This document shows positions 13,701-28,700 of a stretch of 64,000 bases of DNA, in pieces. Numbering within the stretch: the first letter of the stretch is position 1; the number at the start of each line of letters is the position of its first letter. Made by a program: the position numbers and the translations under genes. Location of the stretch: assembly GCA_963971305.1 (NCBI GenBank), contig OZ020307.1, forward strand, positions 51,705,702-51,769,701, given 5' to 3'. This stretch comes from Arcuatula senhousia (Eukaryota > Mollusca > Bivalvia > Mytilida > Mytilidae). Under the pieces are notes generated by a model. The model saw only the letters and a list, made by a program, of their open reading frames with translations. It was not told the DNA's origin and ran no database searches.

Positions 13701-16700
13701 CATTCCCAAATACATAAATGTAGAAACAAGTAATACTATGAGTGAGCTCACAAAAGGATACCCCCCACTACATATTGGACTCTGTAGTGCCAAAAAACCT
13801 AAAGTCCAATTATCTCCCCTGAATGATATCATAGAAATGAAAATTCTTCATGCACATCTACATATGATGTACTTCCTTCATATTAAGTTTCATAAAAATC
13901 TGTCAAGCAGTTAAGGAGGAGTTGCGCTTACGAGGTCTCCCCTTGAATAATGTATTTAAAAAGTCTTAAGTCCAATTATCTCCCCTGAATGATGTCCGAG
14001 AGCAATGAGAATTCTTCATTCACATTTACATATGAAGTCCTTTATTCATTTAAAGTTTTATCAAAATCTGTTTAGTGGCTTAGGTGGAGTTGTGCTTACG
14101 AGGTATGGGGACAGACAGGGCGATTCCTATATACCCCCAAACTTACGAGCTTACGAGGTCTCCCATTGAATAATGTATTTAAAAAGTCTGAAGTCCAATT
14201 ATCTACCCGGAATGATGTCTGAGAGCGATGAAAATTCTTCATGCACATCTACATATGAAGCCCAAGGTATGGGGACAGACAGACAGACGGACAGACAGGG
14301 CGATTCCTATATACCCCCCAAACACTATAATTAGTGGTCCAACTGGTCTAAAAATTGTTAAGAAACTGCTTACTGAACCATTCTGCAATTTTGAATCACG
14401 TACAGTTTCCAAAGAAAAGCTTGACAGAAACATTCAAACAGAGGAAGGATCATGCCAACATACATACCAACAGACAAAATGTGTGTGATAACTCAAATAA
14501 TGCCTCCAAAAATGTCATTGCCAGTGCAAAAAAAAACTGTTTTTTTCTTCAAATCCCTTAATACCTGTAACAGTGACAATATGTTTTGTGGATTCCAAAC
14601 TATTTCCATTTCCATTGCCAGCGGTTAACCATACAGTATACACTTCATCACTGATAAACTTGGAGTCCACCTTTATATCGTAGCTCAGAATAGTTTTCCC
14701 CTGAAATGTAAAAACATTCATCATATAGAGCAAATTTTATAACAATGCAAACATGTAGGGCTCCTTTGGGAAAAAGTAAGTCTTGTGAACACTTGACGGA
14801 TTTGCATAAAATTTTGTAATGCACATCCTCAATTTGGGCTTAATAATTATGTAAAATTTAAGACCTGAACCGATAAGTTTTAGATTTTAATGTGTTTTGC
14901 AAATAAAAAAGCTGACAACTCTCAATGAAAATTTGTGTACCTATTTAAAATCAGAAAATGAGAAATTTATGCAGCAATATCTCCTTTTACAACCAATATC
15001 TCATCTAAATCTTACAATTGTAATTTCTTGTGGTTCTCCACCTGATTTCTGGTAGAATATATTGTAGTGTTCCACAAGATCAATTCTAGACTTGGGAGGG
15101 TCCCAGGAGACATGGATCTTGTCCTGTTGTTGGCGAGCCATCACGTTTTGGGGTGCATATGGTATATTGACTGAAAATAAAAAATACATGTGTGTTAGTG
15201 TTTAGTGCTCTTTCGATGCACCTGGACCAGAAAGAGAGGAGAAAACTAGAGGATAAATGGGGCAACATCAAATTTTGAGGTTCAAAATATTTTTTTTTAA
15301 ATAAAATACCCTCATATGGGGATTAATGGAAACACTGACCCCTGTATTTTTTTCTTGGAAACATAGGAAACATTTTGGTTGAAAGATTTCTGAGTATTTC
15401 AAATTGTAGATTTTAAAGCTAAAGTTCTAAGAAATGTCATGTTATTTGCATATATTCCTAAAAGACAGAGAGTTTCTGTGAGCTAATGGTAACTATAGTG
15501 ATACACCCTAAGAAATTGACAAACAGGAAGGAGATGATCTGTGGAAATGAAATAATTACAAAACCTATGGTTCTATATAATAATGTAATATGCAAAATAT
15601 CTGGGTTCTGGATCATGTAGTCACTGTGAAAACTGTGACAGGAGGTTTATGTAAAGAGTGAATGAATTACAAAGGACAAACCAGTAACCTCCCTTCTTCC
15701 TATACTTCCTTGAAGCTTTGAGTTCAAACAAAAGCAAAAATTTGACACTGTGGTTGACCCCCTCCTAAAAGAAAACTTTAATCTATACCTCGCCAAGATT
15801 GTATGCATTCTAAGATGTCAACACTGTCTTGCTACAACCCCTCCTAAAATTCATCTTTAAGTCTATACCCTTCCCAGATTGAATGCATTCTAAGATGTCA
15901 ACACTGTCTGCTATATCCCCCTAATAAAATTGATCCTTAAATCTTTACCTCGTCCAGATTGTATACATTCTAAGATGTCAACACTGTCAGCTACACATTC
16001 TATCAACTTCTCAGTCTGTGAAAGATCTGGATTAGATCCTTTACAGAATGGCCGGCAGAAGTCAGTCACACCCCTATCGTCACAACACTTGGCATGGTCC
16101 TTCCCATCTGTAGAATACATTATATATTAAGGTTATTCCATTTATAGGTTGGATATCCAATTATTACTAGTTTTTATGGTGGAGTTGTGCCAACGTTTTA
16201 ATAAACAGACCATTAGAACATATAGTTTTCAAAAATCCACAAATAATTCTGTAGTTTTTCTTGTGTGTGGAAAATTCACATTTTTGTTTGAAATGTAGTT
16301 ACCTGTATCACTTTGACATAATTTTTTTGTACCATAGGCGGATCTATACCCCCCCCCCCCCATTTGACAAAAAAATTGGTTAGAAACTGTATGAAACAAG
16401 AGGTCCCAGAAAGTTTTTTTTATAATTGAGCGCCCCCTCGTTTGAAAATTTCTGGATCCGCCACAGAGTACCATGCATGATGATAAATGCAAGATGCCAG
16501 AGAGTGCCTATGTGACCCCTGTAGTAACATAACACTTTGCAACAATAAATTTTCTGAAAAATAGGGCATCTAATCTTAGAACAGAAAATTTCATCATTTT
16601 CAAATTAGGAAAATTTACAAAGTGGTAAATCTTCAATAATGTTTTTCAGATCACCCTAAAAATTTAACTTGACCTGTATTATTGTACTCAACACCTCTGC

Positions 16701-19700
16701 AAAATATCATTCAAAGACACATGGACCGCCTGATGGACTGATGGAGGTACTGAAGGACCGACACTGAAAGAAACTGAGGGAATAACATAATATCTTGCCA
16801 CTTCGTTTGGTAGGGTATAAAAACAGATGGTTAGGGGTAGATCAAGAATTTTTTGAAAAGGGGTTAAGAACTGCCCACTTAAGACAACAGGGGGTTCAAA
16901 GTTGAATTTTGTCTAAATTCTGCATGAAAATTACAAGTTTTTTTAAAGGCAAGGGGGAAGGGTCCAACCTCAACATACCCCATCTGGATCTGCCTCCAGT
17001 TAGGGGTAATAAAATAGTAAAAAGTAAGAATGTAAATATATCAAACCTGCAGCACAACTGGCGTAGACAGGTAATAGCTGGACGCAGCTGTCATACTTGT
17101 TGTCGAGGATTACAGCAAAATCTACGTTAAAATGACACAGGTCCAAACATACACCCTGTACATTACCCCTCATACAACAATCTGTAAGGACAAGGCAACA
17201 TGAAATATTTCTCCAAATGGCATGTATTTTGATTAAGTTTCTAGTAAATCTGTTCTTTACAAAGACTTTTATCAAAGGTTTCAGGAAGAGTTGAAATAGT
17301 ATGATCAGTGTTGAAATGATACCGTTGATTTCATTTAATTATAGTGGGTTTCAATTTCCTGATATCTGCAATAGATTTCATTGTAATTGGATGTTTAATT
17401 TCATGGTGTATATAATTATGATGCTTAAATAATGCAATCAACCAAAAAATGGCACTTTGATTGATTTTTATTTTCGTGATTAGCTGACATCCACCAAAAA
17501 CACGAAAATTGGTACCACACAAATAATAATGAAACCACAGTATGATCTGTGTTGAAATAGCATAATCTGCATAGGTATCTGATGTAACCATGTTTGATTG
17601 TTTAGGTTCTTTGCCTGCTTTTCAACAAATGGGTTACAAAGGGTGAGGATGGGCAGTTTTAATTGTGGGGAAAGAGTACCTTCCAGAATCTATCAACCTT
17701 AGGCAGGTAACTGATTGACCTTAATACATAATTGATAATACATAGTTGATTAAATATAGAATATTATGTACTTCCCTTTTTGATACTATCTATATCTAGG
17801 TGAGTGTCAGACGAGTCTGATACGAGACTAGATGTAGATAGTTTCAAAAAGGAAAGTATATAATATTCTTTTTATCGGTAATGACGTCACAGTTATCAAG
17901 TGCTCCCACCTGATATTTTCTTATATCACGGACAGTCCATGATACTAAAAAATATCAGGCAGATGAGATCAAAGGAAAAAAATGCTTATTACCGATAAGT
18001 AGTTTTGTTACACACCCAGCTGTAATAATCTTGAACAGATAAACTTCAAGTATCTCTACCTCTAGCCCTGACGCCCTGTCCTCCCCCCTCTGATTATGAA
18101 TACATACCTGTTATATTATTATCAATGGTTGTTGGCGGGGTCGATGTAGGATATGGAGTGGAAGGAATATAGTCATCTGAAACATGTATGATTTAAACTT
18201 TTACAAAATATCTGAAATTACGTGCAAATTGAAGACAATTAGTGTGTTGCAACAAGAAGGAACTGGTTACCTTTCTGGAGCATCCGAGTTTACTCTCATT
18301 TTGATGTGAATATGCAGTGCTGATGCACTTTAGTTGTGTTGTGTGATGTATAATTGTTGACTTTGGAGTGTTTCTTTTTGTTGACTTTGGAGCGTTTCTT
18401 TTTATTGACTTTGGAGTGTTTCTTTTTGTTGACTTTGGAGCGTTTCTTTTTGTTGACTTTGGAGACTTTCTTTTTGTTGACTTTGGAGTGTTTCTTTTTG
18501 TTGACTTTGGAGTGTTTCTTTTTGTTGACTTTAGAGTGTTTCTTTATTGTTGACTTTAGAGTGTTTCTTTTTGTAGACTATGGAGTGTTTCTTTTTGTTG
18601 ACTTTGGAGTGTTTCTTTGTATTGCTGTGGCTTTCGTGTCTTCTGATTAACTGTTTTTTTCCCACTTCTGATATTTGAATGACCCTTTGGTACTTAATTA
18701 CTTTCTGAAATATCAAATAAATCTAAATAATGAACTTGTCTTTGATTCTTATCTGTTTCCTTTCATACTTGAAAAGATTAAGCAAGAAATTCGTCATTGG
18801 GTGTTGGTTGCTCATTAATCTACATGCTATATACAGTATATTGTGTCTCTTTTCTGAGCATGATAGTTTATGTGTGTGTTAAAAGTTGTTGTCTCTTTTC
18901 AGTGAACTCTCTGTTATAGATTTTAGACTGAATAAAATTAAGCTAGTTAGTTAGTAATCTAAATGCATTATTTTCATATCGACATTTCAAGAACATTTAA
19001 TAAACAATGCATTTTGTGTCATTGAGAGCATGAAGATATGGACCAAATTTACTTACTTTTAAGTTCTACATGCCCAAGAGCTTCACCATACTTATTTTTA
19101 CCAAGACAGTTGTAACGACCAAACATTTCCTCACGAACATTGTGTATTTCTAATGTGTCGCTAAGAGTGCCGTCTGCTTCGAAGACTGTACGATGGAGTG
19201 TTTGGTACCAGTAAGGAACAGACGTCTGCCCATCTTTGCTCCAAGTCACCGACATCGGCAAACCATAAAATTCACATTTGAGATAGGCCGTCTTGGCAGC
19301 ATTGGGTTGAACTTGGTCTCCATGTACACTTTTGATATCTGGTTTGTCTGCAAGTCAATTATTTATCAGATTAATAATTTTCATGATGGTAAATTCTAAC
19401 CGTATATGTATTATAAAGTGTAGAAAAAAACGTGTACAGGTTTTATATTGGTCGTTTGTAAATGTTATGTATACCACACAGAAGATATTTAGGAGAGGTT
19501 TATTTTCTTAAAAAGAACAAAACATCTTTACAAGTTTGAACCAAATTGTGGTCAGATTCATTTAGTTTTTGAAGATCAGACCTAAGATGTCTGTTTCAGG
19601 CAATTTTTCAATCCACTATTGAGAGTCATTGTATCGATCAATACTTACATCTGACACCTAAATTTATAGTTTTCACCACTGGTTCAGTATCACTGGGAGT

Positions 19701-22700
19701 CTTTTTGACGGTACACGTATATTCCCCATAATCCTTGTCAGAAACGTTATCAATCTGGAGTACTTTATCCTTGGTTAATTCCTTTGTTTTAAACGTAATG
19801 GAGACTTCTGCATTGGGAGCACCAAAAACTTCACAGATTAATGCAACTGATTCTCCAAGTTCTATGACCTTTAGAGGTTTTTGTAAAAAGTTCACAGCAA
19901 AAGAATCTGTGAAAAAATGATAAAATAATAATAGTAGACAGATCGAACAAACTACTGCCCTGCACATTAGTTTAAACTCATGCTTACACAAAGATGTGTA
20001 CTATATGCCATCATATTAACTGCAGAAATTTTGTTGAAATAGTTTACTTGCAGTTTAAATAATCTACTTATATTAACAGAGTGTAAATAAAATAAAGAAG
20101 GAATTTGTCCATGGCACACTGATGCCCTTACTGGTCCGAAACAGGAAGTAGAGGTTCAACAAGTCTTAAAATTGCTTAGGACCTACAGTTTGCCATACTG
20201 AACCATGCTACCAATTTTCAAATCATTGTCATGTACAGTTTCTAAAAAAGCTTGACTAAAATTCATGTTAATTTTTATTTGACCCAGTCTTGATCAGAGA
20301 GTAAAACTCCGACAACTTTCTATATGATTTCTGAGAAAAGCTTGACAGAAATTTGTTTTGACGTATGGACAGACAAATAGACATGAGAAAAACTTAATGC
20401 CCCTGACAAGGGGGGATAAAAATTAAGTGTGTGAACAATTACATAAACAAAACAATGACATAAAACATCTCTTATTGATGATTTCTAAGTCTTTAAAACT
20501 TTTAAGGGATTCCTGTACTGAGATAAACATTGTTTGTAAGAAATTTGAAATATATGTAAAATATTAAATATATTAAAAATGTTTTATAAAACACTACAGG
20601 CAGGACAAAGAAAGATAATGAAATAATTTGGAAGAACTGAGTAATTGAGTACCTACCAATAGACTTAGTTCTAATCCCTATCTAATTGAGTACCTACCAA
20701 TAGACTTAGTTCTTATCCCTATCCAATTGAGTACCTACCAATAGACTTAGTTCTAATCCCTATTTAATTGAGTACCTACCAATAGACTTAGTTCTAATCC
20801 CTATCCAATTGAGTACCTACCAATAGACTTAGTTCTAATCCCTATCCAATTGAGTACCTACCAATAGACTTAGTTCTAATCCCTATCCAATTGAGTACCT
20901 ACCAATAGACTTAGTTCTAATCCCTATCCAATTGAGTACATACCAATAGACTTAGTTCTAATCCTTATCCAATTGAGTACCTACCAATAGACTTAGTTCT
21001 AATCCCTATCCAATTGAGTACCTACCAATAGACTTAGTTCTAATCCCTATCCAATTGAGTACCTACCAATTGACTTAGTTCTAATCCCTATCCAATTGAG
21101 TACCTACCAATAGACTTCATTCTTATCCCTATCCAATTGAGTACCTACCAATAGACTTCGTTCTTATCCTTATCCAATTGAGTACCTACCAATAGACTTA
21201 GTTCTAATCCCTATCCAATTGAGTACCTACCAATAGACTTAGTTCTAATCCCTATCCAATTGAGTACATACCAATAGACTTCATTCTAATCCCTATCCAA
21301 TTAAGTACCTACCAATAGACTTAGTTCTAATCCCTATCCAATTGAGAACCTACCAATAGACTTAGCTCTAATCCCTATCCAATTGAGTACCTACCAATAG
21401 ACTTAGCTCTAATCCCTATCCAATTGAGTACCTACCAATAGACTTCCCTCTAATCCCTATCCAATTGAGTACCTACCAATAGACTTAGCTCTAATCCCTA
21501 TCCAATTGAGTACCTACCAATAGACTTCCCTCTAATCCCTATCCAATTGAGTACCTACCAATAGACTTAATTCTAATCCCTATCCAATTGAGTACCTACC
21601 AATAGACTTCGCTGTAATCCCTATCTAATTGAGTTCCTACCAATAGACTTAGTTCTAATCCCTATCCAATTGAGTACCTACCAATAGACTTAGCTCTAAT
21701 CCCTATCCAATTGAGTACCTACCAATAGACTTAGTTCTAATCCCTATCCAATTGAGTACCTACCAATGGACTTCGTTCTTATCCCTATCCAATTGAGAAC
21801 CTACCAATAGACTTAGTTCTTATCCCTATCCAATTGAGTACCTACCAATAGACTTAGTTCTAATCCCTATCCAATTGAGTACCTACCAATAGACTTCATT
21901 CTTATCCCTATCCAATTGAGAACCTACCAATAGACTTCATTCTTATCCCTATCCAATTGAGAACCTACCAATAGACTTAGTTCTTATCCCTATCCAATTG
22001 AGCACCTACCAATAGACTTAGTTCTAATCCCTATCCAATTGAGTACCTACCAATAGACTTCGCTGTAATCCCTATCTAATTGAGTTCCTACCAATATACT
22101 TAGTTCTAATCCCTATCCAATTGAGCACCTACCATTTGAGTACCTACTATTTAGTTCTAATCCCTATCCAATTGAGTACCTACCAATAGACTTAGCTCTA
22201 ATCCCTATCCAATTGAGTACCTACCAATAGACTATGTTCTAATCCATATCCAATTAAGTACCTACCAATAGACTTGGTTCTAATCCCTATCCAATTAAGT
22301 ACCTACCAATAGACTTAGTTCTAATCCCTATCCAATTGAGTATCTACCAATAGACTTAGTTCTAATCCCTATCCAATTGAGCACCTACCAATAGACTTAG
22401 CTCTAATCCCTATCCAATTGAGTACCTACCAATAGACTTAGCTCTAATCCCTATCCAATTGAGTACCTACCAATAGACTTAGTTCTAATCCCTATCCAAT
22501 TGAGTACCTACCAATAGACTTTGTTCTAATCCCTATCCAATTGAGTACCTACCAATAGACTTAGTTCTAATCCCTATCCAATTAAGTACCTACCAATAGA
22601 CTTAGTTCTAATCCCTATCTAATTGAGTACCTACCAATTGACTTAGTTCTAATCCCTATCCAGTTGAGTACCTACCAATAGACTTAGCTCTAATCCCTAT

Positions 22701-25700
22701 CCAATTGAGAACCTACCAATAGACTTGGTTCTTATCCCTATCCAATTGAGTACCTACCAATAGACTCCGTTCTAATCCTTATCCAATTGAGTACCTACCA
22801 ATAGACTTAGTTCTTATCCCTATCCAATTGAGTACCTAACACTAGACTTGGTCCTAATCTCTATCTAATTGAGTACCTACAAACAGACTTTGTTCTTATC
22901 CTTATCCAATTGAGTACCTACCAATAGACTTAATTTTAATCCCTATCCAATGAGTACCTACCAATTGACTTAGTTCTTATCCCTATCCAATTGAGAACCT
23001 ACCAATAGACTTCATTCTTATCCCTATCCAATTGAGTACCTACCAATGGACTTCGTTCTTATCCTTATCCAATTGAGTACCTACCAATAGACTTAGTTCT
23101 TATCCCTATCCAATTGAGTACCTACCAATTGACTTAGTTCTAATCCCTATCCAATTGAGTACCTACCAATAGACTTAGTTCTAATCCCTATCCAATGAGT
23201 ACCTACCAATTGACTTAGTTCTAATCCCTATCCAATTGAGTACCTACCAATAGACTTCATTCTTATCCCTATCCAATTGAGTACCTACCAATAGACTTCG
23301 TTCTTATCCTTATCCAATTGAGTACCTACCAATAGACTTTGTTCTAATCCCTATCCAATTGAGTACCTACCAATAGACTTAGTTCTAATCCCTATCCAAT
23401 TGAGTACATACCAATAGACTTCATTCTAATCCCTATCCAATTAAGTACCTACCAATAGACTTAGTTCTAATCCCTATCCAATTGAGTACCTACCGATAGA
23501 CTTAGTTCTAATCCCTATCCAATTGAGTACCTACCGATAGACTTGGTTCTAATCCCTATCCAATTGAGTACCTACCAATAGACTTCCAATTGAGAACCTA
23601 CCAATAGACTTTGTTCTAATCCCTATCCAATTGAGTACCTACCAATAGACTTAGTTCTAATCCCTATCCAATTGAGTACATACCAATAGACTTCATTCTA
23701 ATCCCTATCCAATTAAGTACCTACCATTTGACTTAGTTCTTATCCCTATCCAATTGAGTACCTACCAATAGACTTAGTTCTAATCCCTATCCAATTGAGT
23801 ACCTACCAATAGACTTCATTCTTATCCCTATCCAATTGAGTACCTACCAATAGACTTCATTCTTATCCCTATCCAATTGAGTACCTACCAATAGACTTCG
23901 TTCTTATCCTTATCCAATTGAGTACCTACCAATAGACTTAGTTCTTATCCCTATCCAATTGAGTACCTACCAATAGACTTAGTTCTAATCCCTATTTAAT
24001 TGAGAACCTACCAATAGACTTAGTTCTTATCCCTATCCAATTGAGTACCTAACACTAGACTTGGTCCTAATCTCTATCTAATTGAGTACCTACAAACAGA
24101 CTTTGTTCTTATCCTTATCCAATTGAGTACCTACCAATAGACTTAATTTTAATCCCTATCCAATGAGTACCTACCAATTGACTTAGTTCTTATCCCTATC
24201 CAATTGAGAACCTACCAATAGACTTCATTCTTATCCCTATCCAATTGAGTACCTACCAATGGACTTCGTTCTTATCCTTATCCAATTGAGTACCTACCAA
24301 TAGACTTAGTTCTTATCCCTATCCAATTGAGTACCTACCAATTGACTTAGTTCTAATCCCTATCCAATTGAGTACCTACCAATAGACTTAGTTCTAATCC
24401 CTATCCAATGAGTACCTACCAATTGACTTAGTTCTAATCCCTATCCAATTGAGAACCTACCAATAGACTTCATTCTTATCCCTATCCAATTGAGTACCTA
24501 CCAATGGACTTCGTTCTTATCCTTATCCAATTGAGTACCTACCAATAGACTTAGTTCTTATCCCTATCCAATTGAGTACCTACCAATAGACTTAGTTCAA
24601 ATCCCTATCCAATGAGTACCTACCAATTGACTTAGTTCTAATCCCTATCCAATTGAGTACCTACCAATAGACTTCATTCTTATCCCTATCCAATTGAGTA
24701 CCTACCAATAGACTTCGTTCTTATCCTTATCCAATTGAGTACCTACCAATAGACTTTGTTCTAATCCCTATCCAATTGAGTACCTACCAATAGACTTCAT
24801 TCTTATCCCTATCCAATTGAGTACCTACCAATAGACTTCGTTCTTATCCTTATCCAATTGAGTACCTACCAATAGACTTTGTTCTAATCCCTATCCAATT
24901 GAGTACCTACCAATTGACTTAGTTCTAATCCCTATCCAATTAAGTACCTACCAATAGACTTAGTTCTAATCCCTATCCAATTGAGTACCTACCGATAGAC
25001 TTAGTTCTAATCCCTATCCAATTGAGTACCTACCGATAGACTTGGTTCTAATCCCTATCCAATTGAGTACCTACCAATAGACTTCCAATTGAGAACCTAC
25101 CAATAGACTTCATTCTTATCCCTATCCAATTGAGTACCTACCAATTGACTTAGTTCTAATCCCTATCCAATTGAGTACCTACCAATAGACTTCATTCTTA
25201 TCCCTATCCAATTGAGTACCTACCAATAGACTTCGTTCTTATCCTTATCCAATTGAGTACCTACCAATAGACTTAGTTCTTATCCCTATCCAATTGAGTA
25301 CCTACCAATAGACTTAGTTCTAATCCCTATTTAATTGAGTACCTACCAATAGACTTAGTTCAAATCCCTATCCAATGAGTACATACCAATAGACTTAGTT
25401 CTAATCCCTATCCAATTGAGTACCTACCAATAGACTTCATTCTTATCCCTATCCAATTGAGTACCTACCAATAGACTTCGTTCTTATCCTTATCCAATTG
25501 AGTACCTACCAATAGACTTTGTTCTAATCCCTATCCAATGAGTACATACCAATTGACTTAGTTCTAATCCCTATCCAATTGAGTACCTACCAATAGACTT
25601 CATTCTTATCCCTATCCAATTGAGTACCTACCAATAGACTTCGTTCTTATCCTTATCCAATTGAGTACCTACCAATAGACTTTGTTCTAATCCCTATCCA

Positions 25701-28700
25701 ATTGAGTACCTACCAATAGACTTAGTTCTAATCCCTATCCAATTGAGTACATACCAATAGACTTCATTCTAATCCCTATCCAATTAAGTACCTACCAATA
25801 GACTTAGTTCTAATCCCTATCCAATTGAGTACCTACCAATAGACTTCATTCTTATCCCTATCCAATTGAGTACCTACAAACAGACTTTGTTCTTATCCTT
25901 ATCCAATTGAGTACCTACCAATAGACTTAATTTTAATCCCTATCCAATGAGTACCTACCAATTGACTTAGTTCTTATCCCTATCCAATTGAGAACCTACC
26001 AATAGACTTCATTCTTATCCCTATTTAATTGAGTACCTACCAATAGACTTAGTTCTTATCCCTATCCAATTGAGTACCTACCAATAGACTTAGTTCTAAT
26101 CCCTATCCAATTGAGTACCTACCAATAGACTTAGTTCTAATCCCTATCCAATTGAGTACATACCAATAGACTTAGTTCTAATCCTTATCCAATGAGTACC
26201 TACCAATTGACTTAGTTCTAATCCCTATCCAATTGAGTACCTACCAATGGACTTCGTTCTTATCCTTATCTAATTGAGTACCTACCAATAGACTTCATTT
26301 TAATCCCTATCCAATTGAGTACCTACCAATGGACTTCATTCTTATCCCTATCCAATTGAGTACCTACCAATGGACTTCGTTCTTATCCTTATCCAATTGA
26401 GTACCTACCAATAGACTTAGTTCTTATCCCTATCCAATTGAGTACCTACCAATAGACTTAGTTCTAATCCCTATTTAATTGAGTACCTACCAATAGACTT
26501 AGTTCAAATCCCTATCCAATGAGTACCTACCAATTGACTTAGTTCTAATCCCTATCCAATTGAGTACCTACCAATAGACTTAGTTCTAATCCCTATCCAA
26601 TGAGTACCTACCAATTGACTTAGTTCTAATCCCTATCCAATTGAGAACCTACCAATAGACTTCATTCTTATCCCTATCCAATTGAGTACCTACCAATGGA
26701 CTTCGTTCTTATCCTTATCCAATTGAGTACATACCAATAGACTTCATTTTAATCCCTATCCAATTAAGTACCTACCAATAGACTTAGTTCTAATCCCTCT
26801 CCAATTGAGAACCTACCAATAGACTTCATTCTTATACCTATCCAATTGAGTACATACCAATAGACTTAGTTCTAATCAGTATCCAATTGAGTACCTTACA
26901 ATAGACTTGGTCCTAATCCCTATCTAATTGAGTACCTACCAATAGACTTTGTTCTAATCCCTATCCAATTAAGTACCTACCAATAGACTTAGTTCTAATC
27001 CCTCTCCAATTGAGAACCTACCAATAGACTTCATTCTTATACCTATCCAATTGAGTACATACCAATAGACTTAGTTCTAATCAGTATCCAATTGAGTACC
27101 TACCAATAGACTTAGTTCTAATCCCTATCCAATAGAGTACCTACCAATAGACTTAATTCTTATCCCTATCCAATTGAGTACCTACCATTTAGTTCTAATC
27201 CCTATCCAATTGAGTACCAACCAATAGACTTGGTTCTCATCCCTATCCAATTGAGTACCTACCAATGGACTTAGTTCTAATCCCTATCCAATGAGTACCT
27301 ACCAATTGACTTAGTTCTAATCCCTATCCAATTGAGTACCTACCAATAGACTTAGTTCTAATCCCTATCCAATGAGTACCTACCAATTGACTTAGTTCTT
27401 ATCCCTATCCAATTGAGTACCCACCAATAGACTTAGCTCTAATCCCTATCCAATTGAGTACCTACCAATAGACTTAGTTCTAATCCCTATCCAATTGAGT
27501 ACCTACCAATAGACTTAGTTCTAATCCCTATCCAATTGAGTACCTACCGATAGACTTAGTTCTAATCCCTATCCAATTGAGTACCTACCATTTAGTTCTA
27601 ATCCCTATCCAATTGAGTGACTACCAATAGACTTGGTTCTAATCCCTATCCAATTAAGTACCTACCAATAGACTTAGTTCTAATCCCTATCCAATTGAGT
27701 ACCTACCAATAGACTTCCCTCTAATCCCTATCCAATTAAGTACCTACCAATAGACTTAGCTCTAATCCCTATCCAATAGAGTACCTACCAATAGACTTCA
27801 TTCTTATCCCTATCCAATTGAGTACCTACCATTTAGTTCTAATCCCTATCCAATTGAGTACCTACCAATAGACTTGGTTCTAATCCCTATCCAATTAAGT
27901 ACCTACCAATAGACTTGGTTCTAATTCCTATCCAATTAAGTACCTACCAATAGACTTGGTTCTAATTCCTATCCAATTGAGTACCTACCAATAGACTTAG
28001 CTCTAATCCCTATCCAATAGAGTACCTACCAATAGACTTAGTTCTAATCCCTATCCAATTGAGTACCTACCATTTAGTTCTAATCCCTATCCAATTGAGT
28101 ACCTACCATTTAGTTCTAATCCCTATCCAATTAAGTACCTACCAATAGACTTGGTTCTAATCCCTATCCAATTAAGTACCTACCAATAGACTTGGTTCTA
28201 ATTCCTATCCAATTAAGTACCTACCAATAGACTTGGTTCTAATTCCTATCCAATTAAGTACCTACCAATAGACTTGGTTCTAATTCCTATCCAAGGACTG
28301 GGAAGACTGCTACCTTATATATTTGATGGAGTACCTACCGATAGACTTAGTTCTGATCCCTATCCAAGGGCTAGGAAGACTGCTACCATACATGTTTGAA
28401 GCAGACACTGACACATAGTACAGCTTGTCTGGTGACAGGTCTGTAAGGTTTAGTTTTGTTTCTTTTAAATTCTAAAAAAAAATAATAATATAATCAATGT
28501 ACTAAAATAAATATAATCATTAAAAAATCTACATTGTAATCTGAATTGAAAGCAAAAGATTGATTGTTTTTTTTAATTATATATGCTACTTCTTTCCTCT
28601 TCTCCACTTCTGGTCAACATTATTTTTAATTCAAAGTGAAAAAGATACTGTCGTTTATATTATCAGAGGATAACTAAAATGGACAGAATAATACATGTAA

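Noticed and set aside
18354..18650. 98-codon and overlapping open frames with LTLECFFL / VDFGVFLF repeats
   Set aside because: They are the 24-bp minisatellite read in different frames; a period divisible by three keeps frames open.
20641..28338. CRISPR-like regular repeat array
   Set aside because: Units are head-to-tail with no spacers, the host is eukaryotic, and the unit derives from the neighbouring exon junction.
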